DNA of 64,000 nucleotides, taken from positions 1 through 64,000 of the forward strand of contig JAIPEW010000016.1 of NCBI GenBank assembly GCA_021736985.1. Direction: 5' to 3'. How positions within the stretch are numbered: the stretch's first letter is position 1; each line of letters begins with the position of its first letter. A model generated the notes under the pieces. That model was given only the letters and a program-made list of their open reading frames with translations. It was not told the DNA's origin and did no database searches. Position numbers and translations under genes: made by a program. Below are positions 17,023 through 27,440 of this stretch, piece after piece. The stretch comes from Clostridiales bacterium (GTDB taxonomy: Bacteria > Bacillota > Desulfotomaculia > Desulfotomaculales > VENG01).

Positions 17023-17808
17023 ATGTATCGCGATAAAACGGTGGGTGTAGTTGTACCGGCTTACAATGAAGAACTTTTAATCAAAAATGTTATAGAAACC
17101 ATGCCTGAGTATGTAGATAAAATCTATATTGTAGACGATTGTTCCACCGACAGTACTTATGATGTTGTAAATAGTTATGAAGAGACCAGGATAACATTAA
17201 CGCGTCATGCAATAAATAGTGGTGTTGGTGCAGCTATTGTTACGGGTTATAAACAAGCTTTAAAGGATAATATAGACTTAGTTGCTGTTATGGCCGGAGA
17301 TAATCAAATGGATCCAGATGAGTTACCTAAATTATTAGATCCAATAGTGGATGATAAAGCTGATTATACTAAAGGTGACCGGTTATCTAAACCTGAATTA
17401 AAACGTGGGATGAGTAAATGGAGAAGGTTCGGAAATTTTTTGTTAACTCAACTTACCAGAATATCCTCGGGGTATTGGAAACTTCAAGATCCACAAAATG
17501 GTTATGCTGTAATTTCAAAAGAAGCACTTAAGAAGCTTAATTTAGATAAGATATATCCTCAATATGGGTATTGTAATGATATATTAGTTAGACTTAATGT
17601 ATCCGGCTTGCGCTTATTGGATATACAAATCCCTGCTAGATATGGGAATGAAAAATCAAAAATAAAATATGGGCGTTATATTAGAAAAGTTTCATTATTG
17701 CTTTTAAGTAATTTTATTTGGAGAGTTTTCCGTAAACAAACTTTATGTAGCTTAACTATGTTAGGTGTGAGTTATATAAGTGGGATGTTTTTTTTGCATT
17801 TGGAATAA
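17023..17808 (+). CDS. Family 2 glycosyltransferase (polyprenyl-phosphate type)
   Basis: 261 residues. GT-A fold: VVVPAYNEE (about 8-16), VDDCSTDST (about 38-46) and MAGDNQMDPDE with the metal-binding D-x-D-like segment. Similar to dolichyl/undecaprenyl-phosphate sugar transferases. A single hydrophobic C-terminal segment (SLTMLGVSYISGMFFLHL) may hold it at the membrane. It may initiate or load a lipid-linked sugar. The acceptor is not deducible. Confidence 0.82.
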   Translation: MYRDKTVGVVVPAYNEELLIKNVIETMPEYVDKIYIVDDCSTDSTYDVVNSYEETRITLTRHAINSGVGAAIVTGYKQALKDNIDLVAVMAGDNQMDPDELPKLLDPIVDDKADYTKGDRLSKPELKRGMSKWRRFGNFLLTQLTRISSGYWKLQDPQNGYAVISKEALKKLNLDKIYPQYGYCNDILVRLNVSGLRLLDIQIPARYGNEKSKIKYGRYIRKVSLLLLSNFIWRVFRKQTLCSLTMLGVSYISGMFFLHLE

Positions 17809-17907
17809 TGATTTTCAAAAATTTATTGATTGTAACCTGTGTGTGGATGAGTATGCTTATGCTATTAATATTATGACTTAATTAAATTAAAAGTGTGGGA
17901 TTTAAAA

Positions 17908-18657
17908 ATGGATTTTACTATGCGTATGTATGAACGAATATGTGAATCGTTGAAATCTTACAATATAGTTACCGTGTCACAGTATTTAACACAGAAGGTG
18001 GATTCGCCTTTTGTGATTATAAGGCATGATGTTGATCGTCAACCTAAAAATGCTTTGAAAATGGCAAAGCTTGAGAATTTGTTGGGAATTTGTAGTACAT
18101 ATTATTTCAGATACCCTAAGACTTATAACTTAGATATAATAAAAACTGTTAATTCATTGGGACACGAAGTTGGGTATCATTATGAGGTCTTAGATAAAGC
18201 TAAAGGAGATTATGATAAAGCTATAAAGATATTTGAAAATGAGTTAAAAGTATTGCGAGAAGATTTTGATATAAAAACAATATGTATGCATGGTAATCCG
18301 TTAACTAAGTGGGATGGAAAAGACTTATGGAATTATTATAACTATAGGGATTTTGGGATAATTGGCGAGGCTTTTTTGTCATGCAAAACAGTCTCATTTT
18401 ATTTTACGGATACAGGTAGAAGTTGGTGTAGTAAGCTAAACATGAAAGATAATTTTGAGTTAGGCAAGGAATGTTTAAAAGTTTGTTCATCGTTAGATTT
18501 AATACAATTACTACAAAGTTGTAGGACAAATAAAAATTATATCACAGTTCATCCTGAACGATGGAGTAATAACTTAATTTATTGGACTACGGCATTAGCT
18601 AGGGATGTTATCTTCAATACAGGAAAAAAAATATTACAAGTAGGGTTGCGTAAATGA
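17908..18657 (+). CDS. Polysaccharide deacetylase-like protein
   Basis: About 249 residues with the NodB-like pattern FVIIRHDVDRQP (metal-binding Asp), HEVGYHYE (two His) and a late TVHPERW (His). The fold is therefore that of a metal-dependent carbohydrate deacetylase, although the motif spacing is unusual. No signal peptide, so a cytoplasmic role on a lipid- or nucleotide-linked sugar is likely. ATG 17908 is taken; GTG 17893 is also possible. It overlaps the next gene by 4 bases. Confidence 0.65.
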   Translation: MDFTMRMYERICESLKSYNIVTVSQYLTQKVDSPFVIIRHDVDRQPKNALKMAKLENLLGICSTYYFRYPKTYNLDIIKTVNSLGHEVGYHYEVLDKAKGDYDKAIKIFENELKVLREDFDIKTICMHGNPLTKWDGKDLWNYYNYRDFGIIGEAFLSCKTVSFYFTDTGRSWCSKLNMKDNFELGKECLKVCSSLDLIQLLQSCRTNKNYITVHPERWSNNLIYWTTALARDVIFNTGKKILQVGLRK

Positions 18658-19685
18658 AAATCCTTTTTAATTTAAGCCATCCAGGGCATGTACATTTATT
18701 TAAGAATGCAATTATAAAATTACATAATGAAGGTCATCGAATTTTTTTAACAATAATAGACAAGGATGTTACAGTAAAGCTTATTGAAATTATGAAATTA
18801 CCATTTTGGAAGGTAGGAGACTCTCAGCGAGGATTATTCTCAAAGGCTATGGAAACCTTTAAGATTGAAAAGAATATATTAAAATTAGCAATTAGATATA
18901 AACCTGATGTTTTAGTTGGGGGAGTAGGAAATTTGTATGTTACACATGTAGCACAATTAATTAATAAGCCTTCAATTATTTTTGATGATACAGAACATGC
19001 TAAAATTGAGCACATACTTATGGATCCTTTCGCTACTAAAATTTATACTCCTAACTGTTATAAAAAAAATTTGGGGCGTAAACAAGAACGTTATAATGGG
19101 TATCACGAGGTTGCATATTTACATCCTCGTTATTTTAACCCTGATCAAGGTGTATTGAAGCGATGGGGAATAAGCAAAAAAGAAAAAATTTGTATTGTTA
19201 GGTTTGTTGCGTGGGACGCTGGTCACGATAGAGGATATAATGGAATTTCTAATAAGGTAAGTTTTATTCAAGAGTTAAGTAAATATTCTAGAGTAATTAT
19301 TACTTCAGAAAATCATCGCTTACCTGAATTATTAAGACCATATCATATAAATATAGCACCTGAAGAACTTCACCATTTATTGTATTTTAGTTCTCTTTAT
19401 ATTGGTGAAGGTGCTACAACTGCATCAGAATCTGCTGTATTAGGCACTCATGCTATTTACATAAATCCTTTATCAGTTAGTTATGTTGAAGAGCAAAGTG
19501 AATTATACGACTTAGTATACAGTTATAATGATATTAACCAAGAAGGTAATGCTTTAGATAAAGCAATTTTATTGTTATCAAGGGATGAATTATGGAAAGA
19601 AGGTAAACGTAAGAGAGAAAAATTATTAAAAGATAAAATAGATGTTACTGCGTTTATCGTAAAAAAAATAAAAAGCTTTAGTTAA
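18654..19685 (+). CDS. DUF354-family protein, GT-B-like
   Basis: 343 residues beginning MKILFNLSHPGHVHLFKNAI, the signature start of DUF354. Later motifs KPDVLVGGVG, SIIFDDTEHA and the GEGATTASESAVLGT block also fit. The family resembles MurG-type glycosyltransferases or UDP-GlcNAc 2-epimerases in fold. Its reaction is not established. ATGA overlap with the preceding deacetylase-like gene suggests paired action in glycan building. Confidence 0.8.
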   Translation: MKILFNLSHPGHVHLFKNAIIKLHNEGHRIFLTIIDKDVTVKLIEIMKLPFWKVGDSQRGLFSKAMETFKIEKNILKLAIRYKPDVLVGGVGNLYVTHVAQLINKPSIIFDDTEHAKIEHILMDPFATKIYTPNCYKKNLGRKQERYNGYHEVAYLHPRYFNPDQGVLKRWGISKKEKICIVRFVAWDAGHDRGYNGISNKVSFIQELSKYSRVIITSENHRLPELLRPYHINIAPEELHHLLYFSSLYIGEGATTASESAVLGTHAIYINPLSVSYVEEQSELYDLVYSYNDINQEGNALDKAILLLSRDELWKEGKRKREKLLKDKIDVTAFIVKKIKSFS

Positions 19686-19803
19686 ATTGTAAATATGTAT
19701 AATATAAATGTATAATGTATTTTTATTTTGAAACAGAGTGTAGCTAATTTTTTATTTTGTCAATTAATTTTATTAATAATATAAAAGAGGATGTGAATAA
19801 TAT

Positions 19804-20784
19804 TTGAATAGTAAAAAAAAATGCTTAGTAATTTATAGAACAAACATGTCATTTGTAAAAAATGATATAAAAATATTGCAACAAAAATATATTGTTAAAA
19901 AATTTCAATTCAGAAATATAATAGATTGCTTTAAGTTGTTAAGAGAAGTCTATATTACTGACTTTAGTTTTGTATGGTTTGCTAATATATGGAGTGTTTT
20001 AGCTATAATTTACAGCAAATTTTTTAAAAAGAAAGTTGTAGTCGTTGCTGGAGGATATGATGCTGCTTTTGAACCTCAAATAGAGTATGGTTTAATGTGT
20101 CATTTCCCACTAAAGTATGCTGCCAAATTTAGTTTTAAGCATGCTGATAAAATACTAGCTGTTTCAGAATATACAAAAAATGAGTTGATTAATAACGTTG
20201 GAGAACTTAATAATGTTGAACTAGTGTATAATGGAGTTGATCATAGTGAATTTAAATGCTTGGCAGACAAAAAAGAGAATGTTGTTGTTACAATTGGTGC
20301 AGTAAAAAAAGGAAACTTACAAAAAAAAGGTCTTAAATTGTTTGTAGAAAGTGCAAAGTACTTACCTCAAATAAATTTTTTGTTAATAGGTCCTTATATA
20401 GATGATAGCATAAATGAATTGAAAGCAATTGCTTCTGAAAATGTTTTTTTTATTGGTTATGTGCCTCATGAACAGATAGTAGAGTATTTAAATGTAGCAA
20501 AAGTATATGTTCAAGCTTCAGTACATGAATCTTTTGGGGTAGCAGTAGCTGAAGCTATGCTGTGTAAATGTATACCAGTTGTTGCTAATAAAGGCGCTTT
20601 ACCCGAAGTTGTTGGAAACAATGGGGTATATTTGTATTCATTTATGGCTAAGGAATTAGCTGACAAAATAAATCAAGCATTAAATGGTTCCACAAATTCT
20701 GAAGGGCGAAAATGGATTATGAATAATTACTTGTTGGAATATAGAAGTACAAAATTAAAAAAATCTTTAGAGCGTATTACTTAA
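19804..20784 (+). CDS. Family 4 glycosyltransferase
   Basis: 326 residues with a GT-B fold. The C-terminal half has the nucleotide-sugar pattern VYVQASVHESFGVAVAEAMLCKCIPVVANKGALPEVVG, including the E-x7-E motif. The N-terminal acceptor domain is short and diverged. Starts at TTG. Retaining glycosyltransferase for the cluster's repeat unit; donor unknown. Confidence 0.82.
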   Translation: MNSKKKCLVIYRTNMSFVKNDIKILQQKYIVKKFQFRNIIDCFKLLREVYITDFSFVWFANIWSVLAIIYSKFFKKKVVVVAGGYDAAFEPQIEYGLMCHFPLKYAAKFSFKHADKILAVSEYTKNELINNVGELNNVELVYNGVDHSEFKCLADKKENVVVTIGAVKKGNLQKKGLKLFVESAKYLPQINFLLIGPYIDDSINELKAIASENVFFIGYVPHEQIVEYLNVAKVYVQASVHESFGVAVAEAMLCKCIPVVANKGALPEVVGNNGVYLYSFMAKELADKINQALNGSTNSEGRKWIMNNYLLEYRSTKLKKSLERIT

Positions 20785-20934
20785 TGCGAATATTTTAATT
20801 AACAGTCTAATGGAATAAGGATTAAGCAATTAAAAAATAATTCTAATACGGTACAAATAGAATTTTAATATTATGCTAAAAAATTAGAAAGAAAGAGTTT
20901 GTTTCTCAAAAAAAATTTATAACAGAGTGATAAT

Positions 20935-22098
20935 ATGAAACAATTATTAATTATATCATATTACTTCCCACCGTCAGGAGTCGTGGGGTGTTATCGTACA
21001 TTGAAATTTGTAAAATATTTAAAACCCTTGGGTTGGAATCCAATTGTAGTTACAATTAAAGAAGAATATTATAAATTAAAAGATCGAGCATTAATCTCAG
21101 AAGTTTCTAATGTTAAAGTTTTACGGACAAAACTAATGCCTAAAATATTTTTGAAAGATGAAGGAGTTAGGTGGATTCCTTATTTATTTTTTAATATAAT
21201 TTTATGTTTGAAAAAGACTAATGCCATTTACATAACTGTTGGTCCATTTCCATCACTATGTTTACTGCCTATAATAAAAGCAATATCAAATAAACCTATT
21301 ATAGTAGATTTTCGCGATCCATGGTGGTTAGGAAGGAGAAATGTTATATCTAGTAATTTATTTGCAAAAGTCAAAAGATTATTAGAACGAATATTTGAAG
21401 TCTTGACTTGTTGTTTAAGTGATTACTTGATTTTTGCTACTCCTACTATGAAGTATGAGTATTGTCAGCACTTTGGTTTTTTATTAGATAAAAAGTCGAC
21501 TGTAATTACAAACGGTTTTGATCCGTCAGATTTTGAAAAAATTAAAAAAAATAAAAATAATACATTTACAATTGTATATACTGGAAAGTTTAGCTATTCT
21601 TTAGCACGACAGAATATTAATAATTTTTTAGGAGCGCTAAAAATATTAGATGAAGAGAAAGTAGATTTTTATTTTATTCACGTAGGACCTAAGAGTGATT
21701 ATGTGGAAAAACAAATTAAAAAATTTGGTTTATCTAAAAAATATTATTTTGCAGGTATTTTAAGTCATAATGATGCTTTGGAGTGGTCTTATTCAGCAGA
21801 TTTATTGCTTGTATTAGGATATCATAAACGAGAACTCCCTGGAAAATTTTTTGATTATCTAGGTACAGGTAATCCAATCTTGTGTCTTGGACCGCCAAAA
21901 GGTGATCTATATAATTTTGTCGTTAAAACAAATTGTGGTTTTGCTTTAGAAAATAAAGATCCAACTGAGATTGCAGAAGCAATAAAGCAAGTAATTAATG
22001 GTAAAACTTTTGATCGTAATGAACATATTATAAATTCACTACGTAGAAAAGAATTAACGCGTAATTTAACTAGTATATTAGATGAATTAATAAAATAA
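20935..22098 (+). CDS. Group 1 glycosyltransferase
   Basis: 387 residues. It opens ISYYFPPSGVVGCYRTLKFVKYL, the typical start of GT-B glycosyltransferases that assemble exopolysaccharide, followed by DFRDPWW and a C-terminal donor domain (TGKFSY..., HVGPKSDY, PGKFFDYLGTGNPILCLGP). The EX7E region is weak. It probably adds one sugar of the repeat unit at the inner face of the membrane. Confidence 0.8.
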   Translation: MKQLLIISYYFPPSGVVGCYRTLKFVKYLKPLGWNPIVVTIKEEYYKLKDRALISEVSNVKVLRTKLMPKIFLKDEGVRWIPYLFFNIILCLKKTNAIYITVGPFPSLCLLPIIKAISNKPIIVDFRDPWWLGRRNVISSNLFAKVKRLLERIFEVLTCCLSDYLIFATPTMKYEYCQHFGFLLDKKSTVITNGFDPSDFEKIKKNKNNTFTIVYTGKFSYSLARQNINNFLGALKILDEEKVDFYFIHVGPKSDYVEKQIKKFGLSKKYYFAGILSHNDALEWSYSADLLLVLGYHKRELPGKFFDYLGTGNPILCLGPPKGDLYNFVVKTNCGFALENKDPTEIAEAIKQVINGKTFDRNEHIINSLRRKELTRNLTSILDELIK

Positions 22099-22218
22099 AA
22101 AAAAGATGTGTATAGTAATTGCAAATGATTATTATGTTTTTATAAGTAGTTTTTATAGTGTAGCAATGTGTTATTTGTATTGGTAGAAGTGCGCAAGTCA
22201 TAAAAATGGGGTAATATT

Positions 22219-24036
22219 ATGGTTAATATCAAGAATTTATATATTTTTTGTGGGTTGGTTGTGTTTGCAGTAATTATGGGTGAATTAATAGGCTTTATAA
22301 TAGGAAAACCTTATTTATCTATTAGAGGTCTTTTGTTGTTCGTGCCAAGCATAAGTGCTGTATTGGTTTTAATTAATATGGCTAAAGTGGGGACATTAAA
22401 AGAAAATTTTCTAGTACAGAGTATTAATAATAATTGTTGTTATGTAATATTTTGTATGTTTTTTATTTTTTCTATTTTATCTTTATCTTGTTCTCATGAT
22501 AGATCGCATGTGTTTTGTGCGTTTTTTTTATTGGCGGTAGTTTCATTGTTGTTTATGGTGTTATTAAAGAACATATCTAACAAGCTGTTTTTATTCTGTA
22601 CAATTGCATTATTAAGCACCTTTATTTCAAGTGTTGTTTTTAAATATGCATTTTATTTTGGCACAACCGATGTGATTGGGCATATTTCATTGATTAAAAT
22701 GTTAATTGCAGATGGTCATTTGTTTTCTGAGAATGTATGTATATACTATCATGCTTTCCCTTTGTACCATATATTGCACACTATTGCTATTTGCATAACT
22801 GCTATGGATGCAAAAGAGTCGGTCTTTTTAGTAAATTTACTTATTTTCTTAATCACACCAATTATTACTTTAATAATTATGATAAAAAGTGGTGTTGAAC
22901 AGAGACTTGCACAGTTAACTGTCTTAATAGGTTCTTTTGCAACAGTGAATTTGTTTAAGGGGCTTGAATTTGTACCAAGGGCTTACGTTTTTGTTGGTTT
23001 ACTATTCTTGCTGTATTTAATAATTTTTCGGAGTAAGATGCAAGATAAAATTATTGCAATGATTGTTATTGCTTGGATAGTATTGGGGCACCAAGTTTCA
23101 TCTGCACAATTCTTAGCAATTATGGTGTTGTTGATAATTATAGAACGGATTGTACATAAAAAAATATATTTTAAACCTAGTCATGTGATTTTATTTGCAG
23201 TAGCTTTTACTACAATTTGGATTTATAACGCTATAAACTTGTTTGAAAAAGTGTTGATACAAAACATGGACAGTGGTGAAATTTTAACTCATCTTACAGT
23301 AAAAGGGAGTGTTGGGCAAGGAGAGGCTTATCGATTTATTGTTGAAAATTTAGATAAAGGACTTGCCCTTTTTTTCGTGGTTATTGGTGCAGGAATAGTT
23401 ATTTCAAAACATTTTAAAGGATATCAAAAAGTTTTTGGTATTTTAGGGATATTCGGTATGTTATTTTGGTTCCCTAATCCAATATATATGTTTATGGAAA
23501 CTGCTAAGCTTTTGCGAGTTGATCGGTTAGCGTATGTATTCACACCATTTGTTGCATATTTGTTATCTGTTGGAATTTTAGTTAGTCTTAAGTTTCGTAA
23601 AAATTTTATAATTATTTTATCATCAATTCTAATAATATTTTTTATTATTTCACCAGTTGTTGCTTCGGATTTTGATAAATTGTGGCCTAATGAATCACGT
23701 AAATATTTTACTAATGGTGAGTTGGTAGGAATATCATTTATTGATAAATATGTGCCAATAAATAGTAATATATATAGTGATTATCCGGTTACTCGATATT
23801 TTAGATTTGATTTTATTAAAACAGATAATCATTATGACTTGGCATATAGAAGGAGACTATTTGCTGAAGATGATGGACAACCTGGTTACCGTTTTATACG
23901 GAACAAAGAACTTAACGAACATGGTCTTGAGGTTGCAAATTATTATAGCGGAGTAGATAAAATATATTCATACTCAGAATTACCTTATGTGAATAAGATT
24001 ATTTATGATAGTAACATAGTTAAAATTAGTAATTAA
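22219..24036 (+). CDS. Polytopic membrane protein, candidate polysaccharide polymerase
   Basis: 605 residues with about 12-13 hydrophobic helices through residue ~485 and a soluble C-terminal tail. The first large extracytoplasmic region carries GTTDVIGHISLIKMLIADG and YYHAFPLYHI, a layout seen in GT-C glycosyltransferases and Wzy-type polymerases. It stands directly before the flippase gene, where a polymerase is expected. A membrane glycosyltransferase using polyprenyl-phosphate donors is the alternative. Sequence family not firmly recognised. Confidence 0.6.
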   Translation: MVNIKNLYIFCGLVVFAVIMGELIGFIIGKPYLSIRGLLLFVPSISAVLVLINMAKVGTLKENFLVQSINNNCCYVIFCMFFIFSILSLSCSHDRSHVFCAFFLLAVVSLLFMVLLKNISNKLFLFCTIALLSTFISSVVFKYAFYFGTTDVIGHISLIKMLIADGHLFSENVCIYYHAFPLYHILHTIAICITAMDAKESVFLVNLLIFLITPIITLIIMIKSGVEQRLAQLTVLIGSFATVNLFKGLEFVPRAYVFVGLLFLLYLIIFRSKMQDKIIAMIVIAWIVLGHQVSSAQFLAIMVLLIIIERIVHKKIYFKPSHVILFAVAFTTIWIYNAINLFEKVLIQNMDSGEILTHLTVKGSVGQGEAYRFIVENLDKGLALFFVVIGAGIVISKHFKGYQKVFGILGIFGMLFWFPNPIYMFMETAKLLRVDRLAYVFTPFVAYLLSVGILVSLKFRKNFIIILSSILIIFFIISPVVASDFDKLWPNESRKYFTNGELVGISFIDKYVPINSNIYSDYPVTRYFRFDFIKTDNHYDLAYRRRLFAEDDGQPGYRFIRNKELNEHGLEVANYYSGVDKIYSYSELPYVNKIIYDSNIVKISN

Positions 24037-24111
24037 ATCAATAATAGCTACTAAATATAAATACAATTTATAGTTCTAATTTTTTAAATTTATTATATAA
24101 AGAGTGAAGTT

Positions 24112-25593
24112 ATGGCTTTCATAAATGTAGGTAAATTAAAAAATATGATTAATACATGTTTACCAACAGGGACTTTTGTTCGTAACGTGATAGTTTTAGT
24201 GACTGGTGCAACTTTTGCGCAAGCTATTGGTATACTTGTAGCACCTATTCTTACTAGATTATACACTCCAGAAAATTTTGGGGTTTTTAGTTTATATGCA
24301 TCTATCTTAGGTATTGTGGCTGTAGTAGCCTGTCTTCGTTATGAGCTAGCTATTGTTTTGCCTGAAAAAGACAAGGATGCTGCTAACTTACTGGTGCTTT
24401 CTATCACCACATGTTTGTGCATGGCGGTAATAATCTTTATATTGGTTGCTTTGTTTCGCAATGTTGTAGCGAATCTTTTGAGTGCTCCTGAGTTGGCACC
24501 ATGGTTATGGTTTTTACCTCTAAGTTTGATTGCTGTTGGGTTATTTCAAGCGTTTAATTACTGGAGTACTCGACGTAAGCACTTCCGACGCTTGGCAGCA
24601 CGAAATATTACCGAAAGAACCGCAACTGCTGGGGTACAGGTTGGATCTGGGGCGATACTTAATCTGGGTTCAGGTGGATTAATTAGCGGTGTAATACTGG
24701 GACATTTAATTGCTACAGTTCGTCTTGCCTGGCAAATATGGAAAGATGAAGGAAAATTATTAAAGTCTTATATTAAAATTAGCAATATTAAAAGAATGCT
24801 TATTCGTCATAAAAAATTTCCGCTTTATTCTTCCTGGTCAGGTCTGTTAAATACAGCATCTACTATGCTGCCGGCGCTGCTTTTGGGTTATTTTTTTTCA
24901 CCTGTTGTGGTAGGATATTATGCTTTAGGTCATCGTGTTCTTGCACTGCCAATGGGGGTAATAGGTAGATCAGTTTCACAGGTGTTTTTCCCCCGTGCAA
25001 CTGAAGCACGACGTGCTGGGGAATTGGATCGCTTAACATATGATTTGTTTAAGCGTTTGCTTCAAATTGGTTTCGTGCCATTTTTACTTCTTACAATTGT
25101 AGCCCCTGATCTTTTTGCCTTGTTATTTGGTGCTCGTTGGTGGACAGCAGGTGAGTATGTTCAATGGTTAAGTGTATGGTTATTATTTGTTTTTATTTCT
25201 TCACCATTATCAACTATGTTTTCTGTTCTTGAGAAGCAGAAAAATGGACTAATAGTTAATATTGTTATGTTTAGTACCCGTTTGTCGGTACTCGTAATAG
25301 GTGGGCTTAAGGGTAACGCACTTTTTACTATTGCTTTGTTTGGAATTACAGGTGCATTATTATGGTGTTTGAACTGTACTTATATTTTATATATGGCTGG
25401 GGTTTCGGTAAAACAGGTGTATACTACTATATTGCAGCAGGTTATTAGGGCTTTACCTTATGCATTTTTTCCATTACTAATTTTATACATGTTTAACAAT
25501 TCGCTTGCTTTTGTACTGGCAGGTATTGCTGCTGGGATAGCATTTATTTTAATTCAAATATACCGCGTTAGAACGACAGGAGCATTATTATGA
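24112..25593 (+). CDS. Oligosaccharide flippase (Wzx/MATE-like)
   Basis: 493 residues, about 14 membrane helices. The N-terminus GATFAQAIGILVAPILTRLYTPENFGVFSLYASI is characteristic of the polysaccharide biosynthesis/flippase family. It would move the lipid-linked repeat unit across the membrane. The GC content is visibly higher than in the glycosyltransferases before it. Its 3' end overlaps the asparagine-synthase-like gene by 4 bases. Confidence 0.88.
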   Translation: MAFINVGKLKNMINTCLPTGTFVRNVIVLVTGATFAQAIGILVAPILTRLYTPENFGVFSLYASILGIVAVVACLRYELAIVLPEKDKDAANLLVLSITTCLCMAVIIFILVALFRNVVANLLSAPELAPWLWFLPLSLIAVGLFQAFNYWSTRRKHFRRLAARNITERTATAGVQVGSGAILNLGSGGLISGVILGHLIATVRLAWQIWKDEGKLLKSYIKISNIKRMLIRHKKFPLYSSWSGLLNTASTMLPALLLGYFFSPVVVGYYALGHRVLALPMGVIGRSVSQVFFPRATEARRAGELDRLTYDLFKRLLQIGFVPFLLLTIVAPDLFALLFGARWWTAGEYVQWLSVWLLFVFISSPLSTMFSVLEKQKNGLIVNIVMFSTRLSVLVIGGLKGNALFTIALFGITGALLWCLNCTYILYMAGVSVKQVYTTILQQVIRALPYAFFPLLILYMFNNSLAFVLAGIAAGIAFILIQIYRVRTTGALL

Positions 25594-27230
25594 TTTATGT
25601 ATCAATTCAACATTACCAGTATCGAAAATATAATGAATCCCCTAATTGTGTTGTTAGTGGGAAAGCGTTCTATCATGATAAACTTTACTGTAGTGAAAAA
25701 TTTAACCAATTAGTATCGGCATGGTATACAGAAGAACGGTTTTTAGATGGTATTCAAAAGCTAAATGGCTTTTACGCTCTTATTTTTAACAAAGGTAAAC
25801 AGCTTTTTGCTGCAGTAGACCGGGTGCGTAGTATTCCGCTTTTTTATGGTGTTAAAGGAAATGATTTTTATATTAGTGATAATGCCGAATGGATAAGACA
25901 GCAGGTTGGTAACCAGGAGTTAGATCCACTGGCGAAAGAAGAATTCTTGCTTACTGGATATGTAACTGGTCCAGACACCCTTTTTCCTGATGTAAAACAA
26001 CTACAGGCTGGAGAAGCTATTATTGTTAAAGAAACTAAACAGGGATTATCAATAAATCCCATTCGTTATTATCGCTTTGTGCATGAATACGAGCAGGATA
26101 AAAATATGGAACAGTTAATGGATGAACATGACCAGGTTCTTGTACGTGTCTTTAACCGTCTTATACAGGTAGCCAATGGAAGAACCATAGTTGTTCCATT
26201 GAGTGGAGGATATGATTCACGGCTTATTGTTTTAATGTTGAAGCGATTGGGCTATGAAAACGTTGTTACTTTTTCATATGGTCGTCCAGGTAATCAGGAA
26301 TCTGAAATTAGTCGCCAGGTAGCCGAAAGCTTAGGAGTTAGATGGGAGTTTGTACCATATAGTAATAAAGATTGGTATAGGTGGTTTAATTCAGAAGAAA
26401 GAAAAGAATATTGGAAATTTGCTTGTGGTTTTAGCTCTTTAGGGCATATCCAGGATTGGCCTGCCGTTATGAAATTAAGAGAAAAAAAATTAATATCTGA
26501 GAATAGTATTTTCGTTCCAGGCCATTCTGCTGATCTTCCTGCTGGTAGTAGAAGTTTATCTGAATCGAAACTTTATAATAATGATCTAGTCAATCAAAAA
26601 AAAGTAATTAACGCAATACTTCGTTATCACTTTTCGTTACGTATATGGTCTAAACGGGCTAAAAGATTTATGCCTTTTTTTGAAAGTCGAATATTGACAA
26701 TATTGGAATCTTTAAATCAATATCCTGACAATGCAAGTGCTTTTGAATCTTGGGATATAGCAGAACGACAAGCTAAATTTATTATTAACTCATTAAGAGT
26801 ATATGAGTTCTGGGGATATGACTGGTGGATACCATTTTGGGACTACGAATATATGAAGTTTTGGTGCAAAGTGCCATTAGATTTTAGAATTAACAAAAGG
26901 TTGTATGATAAGTATGTAAACAAACTATTTTATGATCTTACGGGACAACAACTACAAAATCAATACATAGCTAATACCTATAAACAACATTTAAAAAATT
27001 TGCTGGGATTATATGTGAAATTTTCTTTAAAAAAAATATTAAGAAAATTAAATTTTAATAGTAAGACAGCATTAATAAATAAGTATAAGTTTCATTCTCT
27101 TGCTTTTTGGGGACGATATGCAAAAACAGAAAGAGAATTTTTAAAGATTATAAATGCAAATGGTATAAATCCAAATGCAATAAATTGTAATATATACATA
27201 AAAGAGATAATCAATAAGTTAGGTTTATAA
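25590..27230 (+). CDS. Asparagine-synthase-like amidotransferase
   Basis: 546 residues. A class II glutamine amidotransferase-like domain (about 1-150; DRVRSIPLFY) precedes an ATP-pyrophosphatase synthetase domain with PLSGGYDSR (about 204-212). The protein starts MIYVS: the N-terminal nucleophile cysteine of active glutaminase domains is missing, so it may use free ammonia or be degenerate there. In polysaccharide clusters such proteins (for example WbpS) convert uronic acids to uronamides. The diacetamido-uronic acid genes upstream make this a good fit. Confidence 0.8.
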   Translation: MIYVSIQHYQYRKYNESPNCVVSGKAFYHDKLYCSEKFNQLVSAWYTEERFLDGIQKLNGFYALIFNKGKQLFAAVDRVRSIPLFYGVKGNDFYISDNAEWIRQQVGNQELDPLAKEEFLLTGYVTGPDTLFPDVKQLQAGEAIIVKETKQGLSINPIRYYRFVHEYEQDKNMEQLMDEHDQVLVRVFNRLIQVANGRTIVVPLSGGYDSRLIVLMLKRLGYENVVTFSYGRPGNQESEISRQVAESLGVRWEFVPYSNKDWYRWFNSEERKEYWKFACGFSSLGHIQDWPAVMKLREKKLISENSIFVPGHSADLPAGSRSLSESKLYNNDLVNQKKVINAILRYHFSLRIWSKRAKRFMPFFESRILTILESLNQYPDNASAFESWDIAERQAKFIINSLRVYEFWGYDWWIPFWDYEYMKFWCKVPLDFRINKRLYDKYVNKLFYDLTGQQLQNQYIANTYKQHLKNLLGLYVKFSLKKILRKLNFNSKTALINKYKFHSLAFWGRYAKTEREFLKIINANGINPNAINCNIYIKEIINKLGL

Positions 27231-27440
27231 AAACATTGAATATAAAATAAAATATACATCAACCGGTATGTATAGTTGATTTTTATAAGCATGTAAGCAA
27301 ATTAGTTAAAATACTTGTATATATAAATTTTGTTATAAAAGCAATTATCATGTAACACATTTTCTTGTTTTGAGTCCTTGTTGCTATATAAGTAGAGTGA
27401 AATGGCATTATAATTATGAAAAAAGTTTGGTGGTTTTTGA

